64,000 nt of DNA from Gracilariopsis chorda (taxonomy: Eukaryota; Rhodophyta; Florideophyceae; Gracilariales; Gracilariaceae). Positions 54,214-63,492 of this stretch are shown here, piece after piece. The DNA is taken from contig NBIV01000123.1 of NCBI GenBank assembly GCA_003194525.1, positions 153,401 through 217,400 on the forward strand, written 5' to 3'. The notes beneath the pieces were generated by a model. That model had not been told where the DNA came from and did not search any database. It worked only from the letters and a program-made list of their open reading frames with translations. Position 1 is the stretch's first letter. Every line of letters starts with the position of its first letter. A program made the position numbers and the translations under genes.

Positions 54214-54228
54214 TATCCCCCCCCTTAA
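54214..54228 (-). promoter_or_regulatory. Polypurine tract for plus-strand cDNA priming
   Basis: On the coding strand TTAAGGGGGGGGATA ends exactly where the 3' LTR begins (TGAAGTGCAA). A G-rich purine run in this place is the standard primer for second-strand synthesis. It confirms the minus orientation and the LTR boundary. Confidence 0.88.
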
Positions 54229-54270
54229 GACGGGAAAACGACCGCGGGGGCGGAGGATTCCCAGACGAAA

Positions 54271-56058
54271 ATGGGTGATAAAAGCGCGTGCTTTGTCTCC
54301 GGTTCTCCGGTAAATCCCTCTGCACCAGAGTCATCAAGCACACAAACGACAACAACAGCCACCCTCCAAAAGGGACAAATGAACGACGACAACCATATCA
54401 ACAGCCACAGCCAACCGCCGAGACTTCTCGGGCGGTACACCACCGGTTTCCGGTCAGTTCCCCTGCCTCAGGGCGATCGAAATCCGGTACAACCGGGGAA
54501 TATGGCTGCTGCAGCCGACCATCCCTTCGCACTACCACCTTCGGTGGTGTCCTCCGGAACCACTCCGGAGTCCAACTGGCCAACCTACAACACCCTGGTG
54601 GGGCTCAACCCGATGAATCGGAATCACGCGTCGCGCCTGCGCCTTGCCCCGTGGTTTCACCCGGTCGCTGTCCTCAATGAGGGATTGGTCACCGATTATG
54701 CGGATGGTTCAGACACCCTTCCGGGGGATCTGCCCAGAGCAGTCACCACATCGTGGGATTGGCGTCACCGGATTGCGATTCCGCGTCACCACCTCCGAAG
54801 AAACTCGGGCGAGACCGTCGCTGCGGCGCAGACCGCGTTGACGCGGATGGCGTACCAACGGCAGAGCCGGGCTCCATTCGATGTACCGGTCCCACCGGAG
54901 TTTGACTTCGACGTTAGCTACTTCCGCACTCGCGGGGAGATTGGGTACGGCGAGAACCTGTTCCGCCTCGAGACCCTCGCTTGGAGGAATTTCCCCGCAG
55001 CGCGGCAAGAGGCCCTTTGCTGGGAGCGACCGATTATTCGGGCGGAGTTCAGGTACCTTCCCCGGCAATACCGGTCCAACTTTCTCCAAAACTTCATCCG
55101 CTACGAGCGGCGTTGGCGATCCCGATTCGGGTACTTTATCCCGTACCAGAACGTGGAGATAGAGCGGATTGCGCCGCCTCACCGACTAGGTTGGTATGTA
55201 GCACTCCCCGAGTGGTGGCGCTTCCATGAAGCCTGCCGGGGGTGCTACATAGAACTCCCGCCGGTACTTACGTACCTCGGTTCGCTGCTCATGCAGGATC
55301 CCCGGTCGGGGTTGTGGTCCGTAGTGGTTACGGAGTGGGCGGCCCGCAGTGCGGCTTATATCCTCAACGAGGCGTACGACCAGTATCGTCTCTGGTTCCT
55401 TCAACCGCGTGTGCGGGCAGCGATCCGAAACCTGGATCTTCGCATCCCCCTTGGGGGCCAGGCCAACAATGAAGAGGTCCTCCAATTACTTGGGTACATC
55501 GACAGCGTTAGCTGGAGTGAGGTCCCGCTGGAGCAAAGCGGTCGTCTGGATGGCGGCAGCGGTAACACCGGTGGTCCGGGACTCGGTAGAAACACCGCCC
55601 TTGCGGGGGACTTTATCTACTTCGACCCCTGGGAGTTCCGGGAAATTTCCTCCGAGGAGGCGCGAGAGCTTCGCGATACGCCCCGGCATGTGCCGGAAGA
55701 CCACCCGGTGGGGTACGTCGATTCTGACGACTACTACCGCGCATACGGCGGGGATGACCCAATGGTCGATAACGAACCGGAAGAACCCGGGGAGATGGAC
55801 GTAGAGGAAACCGGCGCTAGCGCGGAAGCTTTTCCAGAGGGGGTATCTCCGGCCGAGCCGGCTGCTGACCCTTCAACGGCAAGTGCCGGACCTTCTATCC
55901 CCAGCGGGGTGACGGCGAATGAAAACGAAATCATCGCACGTTTCCTCCGGGGTGCCGGTCTTAGCGCTGCCGAGGTATCGGGGGATGTCACCACCATGGC
56001 GGACGCGTTGGCCTACCGCCTTGCTGGGGGTTACGCCCCGGACGATGGGGGTGAGTGA
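54271..56058 (+). CDS. Antisense gene inside the retrotransposon, unknown protein (595 aa)
   Basis: I do not recognise the protein. It lies between the polypurine tract and the pol stop and is read opposite to gag-pol. The ATG at 54271 opens 595 codons without interruption, and 192 bp separate its stop from the pol stop. The first ~90 residues are Ser/Thr/Pro/Gln-rich and probably disordered. Residues ~100-400 look folded and are rich in Trp, Tyr and Arg (NFIRYERRWRSRFGYFIPYQ, LGWYVALPEWWRFHEACRGC). The last ~130 are acidic (DVEETGASAEAF). No membrane segment, zinc finger or nuclease motif is visible. An AATAAA at 56146 could end the transcript. The DNA has the same hairpins as gag-pol. Some plant Ty3 elements carry antisense genes in this position, but I see no resemblance. 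Confidence 0.7.
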   Translation: MGDKSACFVSGSPVNPSAPESSSTQTTTTATLQKGQMNDDNHINSHSQPPRLLGRYTTGFRSVPLPQGDRNPVQPGNMAAAADHPFALPPSVVSSGTTPESNWPTYNTLVGLNPMNRNHASRLRLAPWFHPVAVLNEGLVTDYADGSDTLPGDLPRAVTTSWDWRHRIAIPRHHLRRNSGETVAAAQTALTRMAYQRQSRAPFDVPVPPEFDFDVSYFRTRGEIGYGENLFRLETLAWRNFPAARQEALCWERPIIRAEFRYLPRQYRSNFLQNFIRYERRWRSRFGYFIPYQNVEIERIAPPHRLGWYVALPEWWRFHEACRGCYIELPPVLTYLGSLLMQDPRSGLWSVVVTEWAARSAAYILNEAYDQYRLWFLQPRVRAAIRNLDLRIPLGGQANNEEVLQLLGYIDSVSWSEVPLEQSGRLDGGSGNTGGPGLGRNTALAGDFIYFDPWEFREISSEEARELRDTPRHVPEDHPVGYVDSDDYYRAYGGDDPMVDNEPEEPGEMDVEETGASAEAFPEGVSPAEPAADPSTASAGPSIPSGVTANENEIIARFLRGAGLSAAEVSGDVTTMADALAYRLAGGYAPDDGGE

Positions 56059-56145
56059 AACCTCTAGTCCAGTTTCCTGGTTCTTCTTTCCCTGGCTATG
56101 CCAGTTAGTGTAGTGTAGTATTGTGGGGAGCTAGCTGCTCCCTTG

Positions 56146-56151
56146 AATAAA
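56146..56151 (+). terminator. AATAAA polyadenylation-type signal after the antisense gene
   Basis: AATAAA lies 88 bp after the stop of the antisense gene and before the pol stop on the other strand. It fits a transcript made in the antisense direction, but a single hexamer is weak evidence. Confidence 0.4.
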
Positions 56152-56249
56152 CTTTCCCGTTTAGAACGGTGCTTCTCGGTTGAGTTCCCCGTCTTCGACG
56201 GACCTTGTCTTGTTATCCTTTCCTTTCGCTCTCCGCTCGCGCGGCAACG

Positions 56250-59200
56250 TTACCCAACTTGGGCATTTACCAGCGTGGCTGGAGCTGCAGTTCCCGTTTG
56301 ACGGTGGTATCGCACGACCTGCGACCGTGGGAGGTGTTCCATTGGCTCCCACGTATCCCCACTGGGGTCGTACCCGTACCAGCGGACGCGGTATTGTAGA
56401 ATACCATCCTGGTCCCAGGTGTGTTCGACAAGTCGGTCTACTACAAACTCTCGTTCGTAGACCTGCCGGCCGTGCCAGGTGGTGGTTGTAATCCCTGGCG
56501 AGGGTTGCCCGCGGTGCGGTATAATGTCCCTTAGCAAGGTGTTCGGCGATAAATCCGACGTTGCCGTGCGCTGTCCTAGTGGCCGCTGCTCATGCGGGAA
56601 AATATCCCTCAAGAGGGTGTGTGGTGCCACGGTTTTCACCGGCAAGTCGTTCCCCAGAGGGGTGTCGTTGTTCCCGTCTTCACGGTAGGCCGGGCGAACC
56701 GCCAGTCGGCGGGGGACTTGGGTTCCGCCTTCGCGGTTGAGCGCACGAACCGCGAGTTTGCGGGAAGATGACCGCTCCTGCGGGATCGGCATTTCCACAA
56801 TCCCCTGGGGGGTCCCGTGCGACACGGTGATTGGGTGGCAAACCGCCTCCCTGCCAGGCGCACGAGCGCTCTGCACCATACGTTCCGGCGATGCCGTGGT
56901 GTCCCCGGCTACTGACGGGTTGCCTGGGGCTAACTCCGGTACACCGGTATTTTGGTCAAAATTCCCCTCTGGGGGGTTCCGGGCAGGTGCCGATGACACC
57001 CTTTTCAGGGGAATTGCCGCTGAGCGCAGTGCACCATCTCCGTGAGGAGGAGCAGCGTCCGGTACGACCTGTTTCGAGCGTGCGATGGCGCGCGTTATTC
57101 CCGAGTTCCTTGGTTCTTCGCCGCAGCGATGCGGGGGTTGGCGCAAATTATTCCCCGTAGCGGGGGCTTTGATTCCGTCAACGACGGGAGGCGTTTCCGG
57201 TGCTTGCGAGCCAGGGCTTAAAGCTTCGACTGCAGCTTGGCCGCCTTTTTCCCCAAGAGGGGTGTGGGTATTCCCCTGTGAGGCCGGCGTATCTGGGCGC
57301 CCCTTCCCCGCAGGGCGCGGGTCTGATCGACCTGATTGAACCGCTTCCGCGGGGACTTCCGCCAACGGCGGCTTCGAGGCATCGGGCGATTGCCTTTCCG
57401 CTGCTGCGGTATTGGAGTGAGGCTTCTCGTTTTCCCGTGACAAACGGTGTATTTGCCGCCTTTGCGGGGCCTGCGCGTCTGGTTCCTGTTGCACAGCACT
57501 GCCCGGGAACGGGGGATTAGTGTCGCGTGACACACTCCGTGCTCCATGGTCAGTGTTCCGTATGTTACGGTGTGTTTCCCGTTGCGACGGTGATATCGTT
57601 CCTCGAAAACGAGTGTTCTCCTCCCCCTCCTTAGACGGAGCGGCGGGATAAGGGATAACATTCCCCGCCTGGCGGGTATAGATGCGCGCCAGTGGGGCAG
57701 ACGTGGTAGGGGCGGGCGCTGAGGGGCCCGAACTACCCGGCTGAGCCGGTGAGTCCGACAGAGTCGGTAGGTCTGAGAGTCCCCGGCTGGGGTGTGGTAG
57801 TACCGTAGGTCTAGTACTCCCGGATTGTTCCGGTGTAGCGGAGTCCGTAGAAACGGGGTTGCCTGGATCCAGGACTACCTCTGACGAGGGAGGAGGGGCG
57901 AGGACAACACGATCACGGGAAATCCGTTCGTGCGTGTCCCCCATCTCTACTACGACAGTGTCGGTGTTAACAGAGATCACCTTGAAGGGTCCATCCGCCA
58001 CAGGCGAGAGTTTGTGACGCTTCTCCCGTTCCGGGTTGTAGTATTCCTTCCTGATGAAGATGTAGTTATTTGCCCGAATCGGGGATGGTTTTCCTCGCAC
58101 GCGAGCGTCAAAATCCCGCTTGTAAGCGGCTTGGGCCCGTGCCATAGACTTCCGCGCAGCGGGGACCAGCTTGGAAAGCCATCGCTTCCATTGCTGCCGG
58201 TAGATACCCACAGATGGGAAATTGTCCAAGGTAGCTTGGGGTTCCAGCGCCACAGGCGGGGGTGTTCTAGATAGAACCAACTCGAATGGCGAAACTCCGG
58301 TAGTCCGGTGTACCTGCGTATTGTACGCGTAGGTTACCGCATCAGCGTAGAGATCCCAATTCATTGGGTGGTCAGCGACGTAGGAACGTAACGCCGCGAG
58401 TAACGTCCGGTTAAACCGTTCAACTTGCCCATTACACTGGGGGTGGTAGGTAGTCGTAAACAAGTTCTTGACATCCAGGATGCGACAAACATCCTGGAAG
58501 AACTTGCTCAAGAACTGCTTCCCGTTGTCGGAGAGCACCTCCACAGGGGGACCGTAGACAAAAATCCAGTGCGTCACCAGAGCCTGGGCCACCGTGAGAG
58601 CGGTTATCCTCCGAAGAGGGACAGTCCGTACCAGCTTAGAAAAGCGGTCGGTAATGACAAGTAGAAACTTGTTTCCACGTTTCGTGGTGAGTAATGGTCC
58701 GAGAATATCGATCGCGATAAACTCCAGCGGCGCCCTTGCGGGGAATAGTTTCATCTTCTTCGCATTTTTGCGGAGTTTGACGCGATTCTTCGCGCATTCG
58801 CTACAAAACCGCACAGTTGCGTAGCAATCCACAGCCATTGCGGGCCAATAGAAATCCCTTCGCAGGGTTAGGTAGAGTTTCCTCCCACCTGGGTGACCTC
58901 CAATGGGGGCGTAGTGTGATAGATGTAACACCCGCGATTGCAGGGAATGTGGTACCACAATCTGTGGGCGGGCTTCGACCTTTCTTACGAGGTAGCCTTT
59001 GTCGTTTACCCCGAAAGGGAGATCTTCACCACCGTTGATACGGGCACGAATTCTCGTACAGAATGGGTCGCCGAATTGTTCTCGGATCATTTCTTCCGGT
59101 GATACCGGTACAAAGTTTCCCGGTAACGGGTTCTCAGATTTATCTCGCGATGCGAGTAGTTCGTCAAAATCAGCATCCTCGTCCCAGGTTTCTGGCCTAG

Positions 59201-61811
59201 CCTCGACGGCATATTCCGGATCATCCGGGTCTATAGCCATGAAGCATGGGACTTCATCATCCTCTGTTGGGAGTGCTTCCCCACTTGTGGGTAACCGCGA
59301 TAAAGCGTCGGCCTGGGTGTTCTGGGCACCCTTTTTATAAATGACTTGAAAGTCATATTCCGCGAGGCGGAGTCTCCAGCGCATGAGGCGTCCCGACGGG
59401 TCGGAGATATTCATCAACCACCTCAATGAGGAATGATCCGTGTACACGGTGAAGTGAATTCCCATAAGGTAGGGGCGCAGAGTGGTCATCGCCCATACGA
59501 CGGCGAGGCACTCTTTCTCCGATACGGAGTAGTTCCGCTCATGAACATTGAGCGAACGTGACCAATAACCAATTGGATGTCGTTCCCCCTCGGGGGTGGT
59601 TTGAAAAAGAGCACACCCGACTTGGTAGTCGCTCGAGTCCGTATCTACGGAGTATGGCAACCCAAGTTTTGGGAGATGTAGGATTGGTGCTGATGTGACA
59701 GCCTCCTTTAAGGAGTTAAAAGCTTCCGATTGCTCGGGCGTAAATGTTCCCAGTTTTGGGGGGTTCCCCTTTCGCAACAACGCGTTCAGGGGCGCTGCAG
59801 TATCCGAAAAGTTCGGGATAAACCGTCCATAGACGTTGACCAGCCCCAGAAAGGAGCGCAGTTCCGTTTGAGTACGGGGTTCTTTCGCCTCAACGAGGGA
59901 TTTGACTCGAGCTTTCTCGATCGCTAACCGTCCAGGACGGATAATGTGACCCAGATACTTCACAGTATCTGTGAAAAACTCGCATTTCCTCAACTTGAGG
60001 GTAATTCCCGCATCGCGGAGTACGGTCAGCACGTCTCGGACGTGAGTGAGATGGTCGTCCAACGAGTTGGAGAAGATGATAATATCATCAAGGTAGACCA
60101 GACAACTCCGCCACTTAAAGCGGTTGAGTAGAATATCTACTGCACGCTGAAAGGTGGCGGGGGCGTTGGTTAACCCAAATGGCATCCGCTTGAAGCGGTA
60201 CGTTCCTGCATGGCAGGTGAATGCGGTTTTGTCGCGATCCTCCTGTCTGACAGGTACTTGCCAATATCCCCAATTGGCATCAAGGGCCGTGAACACGGTG
60301 GCGTCTCCAAGGGAGTCAATGCACTTGTCCATACGAGGGATGGGGTACGTGTCCCTAACAGTCACGGCATTGAGCCGGCGGTAGTCGACACAGAACCTCC
60401 AGGTTCCGTCGGCCTTTAAAGCCAGTACAACTGGGGATGCCCAGGGCGATTGAGCGGGCTCAATCACACCTGCGCGGAGCATCTTGTCCACCTGGGACTG
60501 CTCCTCTTCCCGAGCTTTCGGACCTGCCCTGTAAGGGGGTTGTGCAACCGGTCGCGCACCGGGGATTAAATCGATCCGGTGTTCCGTTGCATCAATCTCG
60601 CCAAGCGAGCCATCCCACATTGTGGTGAATTCCCGTAACATAGTACGGAGTTTGTCGCGGTGCGACTCTGGCACGTGGCTGAAGTCCAGCGCTTCAAGTG
60701 CTTTTTCCGGATCAATCCGGTCATTGCTCGATGGAGCATTGTCCTGTGGAACAGGTGTGGTTCGCAATTCCGAGTTACTCGGTATGTTCAACGCTGAAGT
60801 AGCGGTTTCCTCCCCCTCCTTAGACTTGACGTCTTCGGACGGCGGGGCGAACTCTTCAGAAGAGGTGGTAACTCCGAGTACATCGGCGGCTGTCATCTTC
60901 GTTGGCAGCATTCCCATAGGATGGGGGGTTACACTCCCAATTACTTGGTGTTTGACCAGATATTGGGGGTGTTTGCCAAGGTTGGCAACCAATATCTGGA
61001 AAGGAACATCCGGGGAAATGGAGACAATTCCATTAGCCAGCGCCAGCTGGGATTTCTCGTACAACGAGGCGAGGGGTTGTATAACCCGAAGACCGTGTTG
61101 ACGGGAATTTACCTGTACCCAGACTTGGGACTCAGCCGGTATAGAAACCGAGGCAGCGACGCGGAGCTTGGTGGACTCGCGGGACGCGGGCGGTGGTTCC
61201 TGCGCAGCAGGGAGCGGAACTTGTTTCCGAGAGGACCGCTTTAGCGGGCGGCGAACAATCGGAACCGACGATCCGTCGTCAAGTTCTACACGCCTGAGGC
61301 GGGGCCTGATTGCGTCGACAAATCTGTCGCAGTAATCACATCCCAGTATGACTGGTGCTGCCAATGAACGGCAAACGATGAAGTCCAACTTCACCACAGA
61401 GGTACCAAGTCTCACGACGAGGTCCACTGTGCCCACCGTTTGTAACGGATTGTTGTTCGCATCCGAAATGTCGGGGACCGCGTCAGAGCGGATACGCGAC
61501 CGCACAAGCGGGGGTAACAATGATTCCATGACAAAGTTGGGGCCTGCACCTGTATCCAGGACGGTGAGAAACCTCACCATAAACTGGGGGTCAAGGCCAA
61601 GGTCGGCATAGACCTTATAATTGCGCTTGGCCAAGACCAAGACTCTACCGGGAATCCGGGGATTTTTACTCCGTATCCACGGGCGACGCAACACACCGAG
61701 GTGCGCAGAGTCCGCGTCAGCGGTGTCTTTCCTCGAGAGGACTTTCACCGGGGAGCGAGGCGAGGACGCCTCGGGCGCCAACAGCCTCGTGTTTGAGGAC
61801 GCCTCTCCCAA
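56250..61811 (-). CDS. Ty3/gypsy Pol polyprotein (PR-RT-RH-IN-proline-rich linker-chromodomain)
   Basis: It is a 1853-codon uninterrupted frame. There is no ATG at its start: the frame begins LGEASS (TTG) and is open further upstream into the end of gag, so it is probably made by a -1 frameshift. Protease: VLDTGAG (D86). RT: QSPWASPVVL, MPFGLTNAPATF and VYLDDIII (YLDD 573-576). RNase H: SVDTDSSDYQVG. Integrase: H-H-C-C zinc finger (HLSHYAPIGGH ... FCSECAKN) near 960-1010, then catalytic D1035, D1095 and E1131 (D-x35-E). A proline/serine-rich linker spans ~1330-1780. A chromodomain follows at ~1786-1835 (FVVDRLVEH, YRVRWYGY, DTWEPMEHL), as in chromoviruses, which target chromatin by it. All catalytic residues are present, so the enzyme set could be active. 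Confidence 0.95.
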   Translation of the reverse strand: MGEASSNTRLLAPEASSPRSPVKVLSRKDTADADSAHLGVLRRPWIRSKNPRIPGRVLVLAKRNYKVYADLGLDPQFMVRFLTVLDTGAGPNFVMESLLPPLVRSRIRSDAVPDISDANNNPLQTVGTVDLVVRLGTSVVKLDFIVCRSLAAPVILGCDYCDRFVDAIRPRLRRVELDDGSSVPIVRRPLKRSSRKQVPLPAAQEPPPASRESTKLRVAASVSIPAESQVWVQVNSRQHGLRVIQPLASLYEKSQLALANGIVSISPDVPFQILVANLGKHPQYLVKHQVIGSVTPHPMGMLPTKMTAADVLGVTTSSEEFAPPSEDVKSKEGEETATSALNIPSNSELRTTPVPQDNAPSSNDRIDPEKALEALDFSHVPESHRDKLRTMLREFTTMWDGSLGEIDATEHRIDLIPGARPVAQPPYRAGPKAREEEQSQVDKMLRAGVIEPAQSPWASPVVLALKADGTWRFCVDYRRLNAVTVRDTYPIPRMDKCIDSLGDATVFTALDANWGYWQVPVRQEDRDKTAFTCHAGTYRFKRMPFGLTNAPATFQRAVDILLNRFKWRSCLVYLDDIIIFSNSLDDHLTHVRDVLTVLRDAGITLKLRKCEFFTDTVKYLGHIIRPGRLAIEKARVKSLVEAKEPRTQTELRSFLGLVNVYGRFIPNFSDTAAPLNALLRKGNPPKLGTFTPEQSEAFNSLKEAVTSAPILHLPKLGLPYSVDTDSSDYQVGCALFQTTPEGERHPIGYWSRSLNVHERNYSVSEKECLAVVWAMTTLRPYLMGIHFTVYTDHSSLRWLMNISDPSGRLMRWRLRLAEYDFQVIYKKGAQNTQADALSRLPTSGEALPTEDDEVPCFMAIDPDDPEYAVEARPETWDEDADFDELLASRDKSENPLPGNFVPVSPEEMIREQFGDPFCTRIRARINGGEDLPFGVNDKGYLVRKVEARPQIVVPHSLQSRVLHLSHYAPIGGHPGGRKLYLTLRRDFYWPAMAVDCYATVRFCSECAKNRVKLRKNAKKMKLFPARAPLEFIAIDILGPLLTTKRGNKFLLVITDRFSKLVRTVPLRRITALTVAQALVTHWIFVYGPPVEVLSDNGKQFLSKFFQDVCRILDVKNLFTTTYHPQCNGQVERFNRTLLAALRSYVADHPMNWDLYADAVTYAYNTQVHRTTGVSPFELVLSRTPPPVALEPQATLDNFPSVGIYRQQWKRWLSKLVPAARKSMARAQAAYKRDFDARVRGKPSPIRANNYIFIRKEYYNPEREKRHKLSPVADGPFKVISVNTDTVVVEMGDTHERISRDRVVLAPPPSSEVVLDPGNPVSTDSATPEQSGSTRPTVLPHPSRGLSDLPTLSDSPAQPGSSGPSAPAPTTSAPLARIYTRQAGNVIPYPAAPSKEGEENTRFRGTISPSQRETHRNIRNTDHGARSVSRDTNPPFPGSAVQQEPDAQAPQRRQIHRLSRENEKPHSNTAAAERQSPDASKPPLAEVPAEAVQSGRSDPRPAGKGRPDTPASQGNTHTPLGEKGGQAAVEALSPGSQAPETPPVVDGIKAPATGNNLRQPPHRCGEEPRNSGITRAIARSKQVVPDAAPPHGDGALRSAAIPLKRVSSAPARNPPEGNFDQNTGVPELAPGNPSVAGDTTASPERMVQSARAPGREAVCHPITVSHGTPQGIVEMPIPQERSSSRKLAVRALNREGGTQVPRRLAVRPAYREDGNNDTPLGNDLPVKTVAPHTLLRDIFPHEQRPLGQRTATSDLSPNTLLRDIIPHRGQPSPGITTTTWHGRQVYEREFVVDRLVEHTWDQDGILQYRVRWYGYDPSGDTWEPMEHLPRSQVVRYHRQTGTAAPATLVNAQVG

Positions 61812-61828
61812 AGGGGAGACTCCCTCAG

Positions 61829-63438
61829 TTAGTTTTCCGCCTTCGGCGGTGGGTTGGTTTCCTCGACAACGAGTGCTTCATCCCGTTGACGGGGGTTTCT
61901 ATCCGCATAAGCGGGGGTTGCAACGGATGGTTGCGTGATCTCCCGAATCGGGGTGTATGAAGCTTGCCGCGCACGCGGGGTCTGTGGTAGGGCGTGAGAA
62001 AAGTCCGTTTTAGCACGGAGGTAGGAAGCCGTCGGGACGGAACGTTTCTCCTCTGGAGTGAGGGCCTCATAATTTGCCACCACCTTGGCCATATCCTTCA
62101 GTGAACAAATACACTGAGGAGAGGTATGGCCATGGGCATAGCACAGGTGGCAAATGAGAGCCAGCACCGCGACACGCGGATTATTATTCCGAGTATCGGA
62201 GAAGCGAACCGCAGGGCGGGTGTCAGTCCATCCAGGCCGTTGATAACGGGATTGACCGTTTGAAAACGGGAGTCGTTGGGGTTGAACCCGACTGTTACCA
62301 CCGTATAGAACGGGATCTTCTGTTCCCGTATCATGGGTCATCTCCGTCGTTGACGGTAACTCACTGGTGGGTATCGACACACCATCTCCCTGCGCTAAAT
62401 GCACGGTATCAAATCCCTGTCCAGGGTTCCCATCCGCGGTGAGCGGGAGAGAGGAAGCTTCGCTTTCCAGCAACAACGCCTTGGCGGATTTAGACCGATT
62501 GTTCGGAGTTCTTGCACGAAGTGCATCCCCTTCCGCTCGAGCGTGTTGGACCAGCTCGAGGTAGGTGATCCTTCGCTTGTCCTCCGATAACGGGTAACTA
62601 AACTCCGGATTGCCGGGTCAAGACCATCAATGAACATGGTACTGCGCTCCCCAGCGGGGTATACGTTACCACATCTGTGGAAAGCCTTGTTAAGGCGCAC
62701 CGAGTAATCGGTCTCGGTCTCTCCAGCACGCTGGCGTGTATCTCGCAAAGCGAGGATAGCCTGCTGAATAGCGGTGTTGGTGGCGTAGGAGCGCAGAAGA
62801 TACTGCACGGCCTCCGGCCAGCAAGTAACTCCTCCCTCGGAGGCGCGAGAAGATCCTCGGACAGAGGTGTATTGGTCCTCGGCCACTCCCCGTAAGAAAT
62901 ACGGTAAAGCCAAATAGGCTTGTCCCTCATTCATACCGAGGATATCGGCCTCCGCTACAAAGCGGGATAGGAAATCCAGTACTAGGACTGGGTCCTCTCC
63001 AGTAAAATACTGCTTGCGGAGCGAGAGCTGCATTCGCTTAATGCATTCTCGCACCTTTCCCGTACCACGGGGCGTACGTCCAAGTGACGAATCTTCAAGC
63101 CGGTAGTACCGGTATGATAAAAGCTTCCGGTAATCCGGGTTTGTCGGTTTCAATTCCCGGAGACGGTGTCTTCTCCCCTTCTGGCGGGTTCGGACCACAC
63201 CTTCAGTGGCCGATGACCGCTTCGAGCGGGAGGAGTAGCCTCGCTTCTCGTCCTCCGAGTCGGAGTCCGAGGAGCTCGAGCTAACCGAATGGTTTCGGGA
63301 TGAGTCCGACGATGTCGAAGAATCGGAGTCCGAATATTTTCGGTGGTGTTTCCGTCGGTGACGGCGTTTCTTCTTCCCAGCAAGCTGGTCTTTGTGCGAT
63401 GCCTCGTTTACCGGATCACCCGGGGATGGTTTGTCCAT
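61829..63438 (-). pseudogene. Gag of the hairpin-rich element, with a frame change near 62.6 kb
   Basis: The frame from ATG 63438 (MDKPSPGDPVNEASHKD) has a Lys/Arg/His run and a Ser/Asp-rich stretch, then the capsid-like core (FTGEDPVLVLDFLSRFV, TDYSVRLNKAFHRCG, MFIDGLDPAIRSLV). After about 62,600 the natural continuation (TYLELVQHARAEGDALRA) is in the -1 frame and runs through a CCHC zinc knuckle C-HL-C-YAHG-H-TSPQ-C to the stop at 61829. The original frame continues with unlikely sequence to 62,395. I take this as a one-base deletion or insertion, since no good slip site lies at the change. A programmed shift is a less likely alternative. This copy may thus depend on other copies for Gag. 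Confidence 0.75.
61832..61838 (-). promoter_or_regulatory. Putative -1 ribosomal frameshift site at the gag-pol junction
   Basis: The last gag codons are GCG GAA AAC TAA, so GGAAAAC is read just before the stop. This resembles known retroviral slip heptamers with a GGA first part or an AAC end. The pol frame is the -1 frame and is open here. Within about 8 bases downstream begin overlapping stems GGGAG/CTCCC and CTCCC/GGGAG, which could act as the pausing structure. The decayed cousin at 1-4.5 kb also has AAAAC at the matching place (about 491-495). Confidence 0.55.
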
Positions 63439-63492
63439 GAGACGAACTGCTCCAGCGTCTCCAGGCGGGCACCAATCCGATCAAATCGGGCT

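Noticed and set aside
62395-62620. Programmed frameshift inside gag (GGATTTG near 62,410)
   Set aside because: A GGATTTG heptamer exists near the end of the first gag frame, but sensible gag protein switches frame about 170 bases earlier, so a simple indel fits better.
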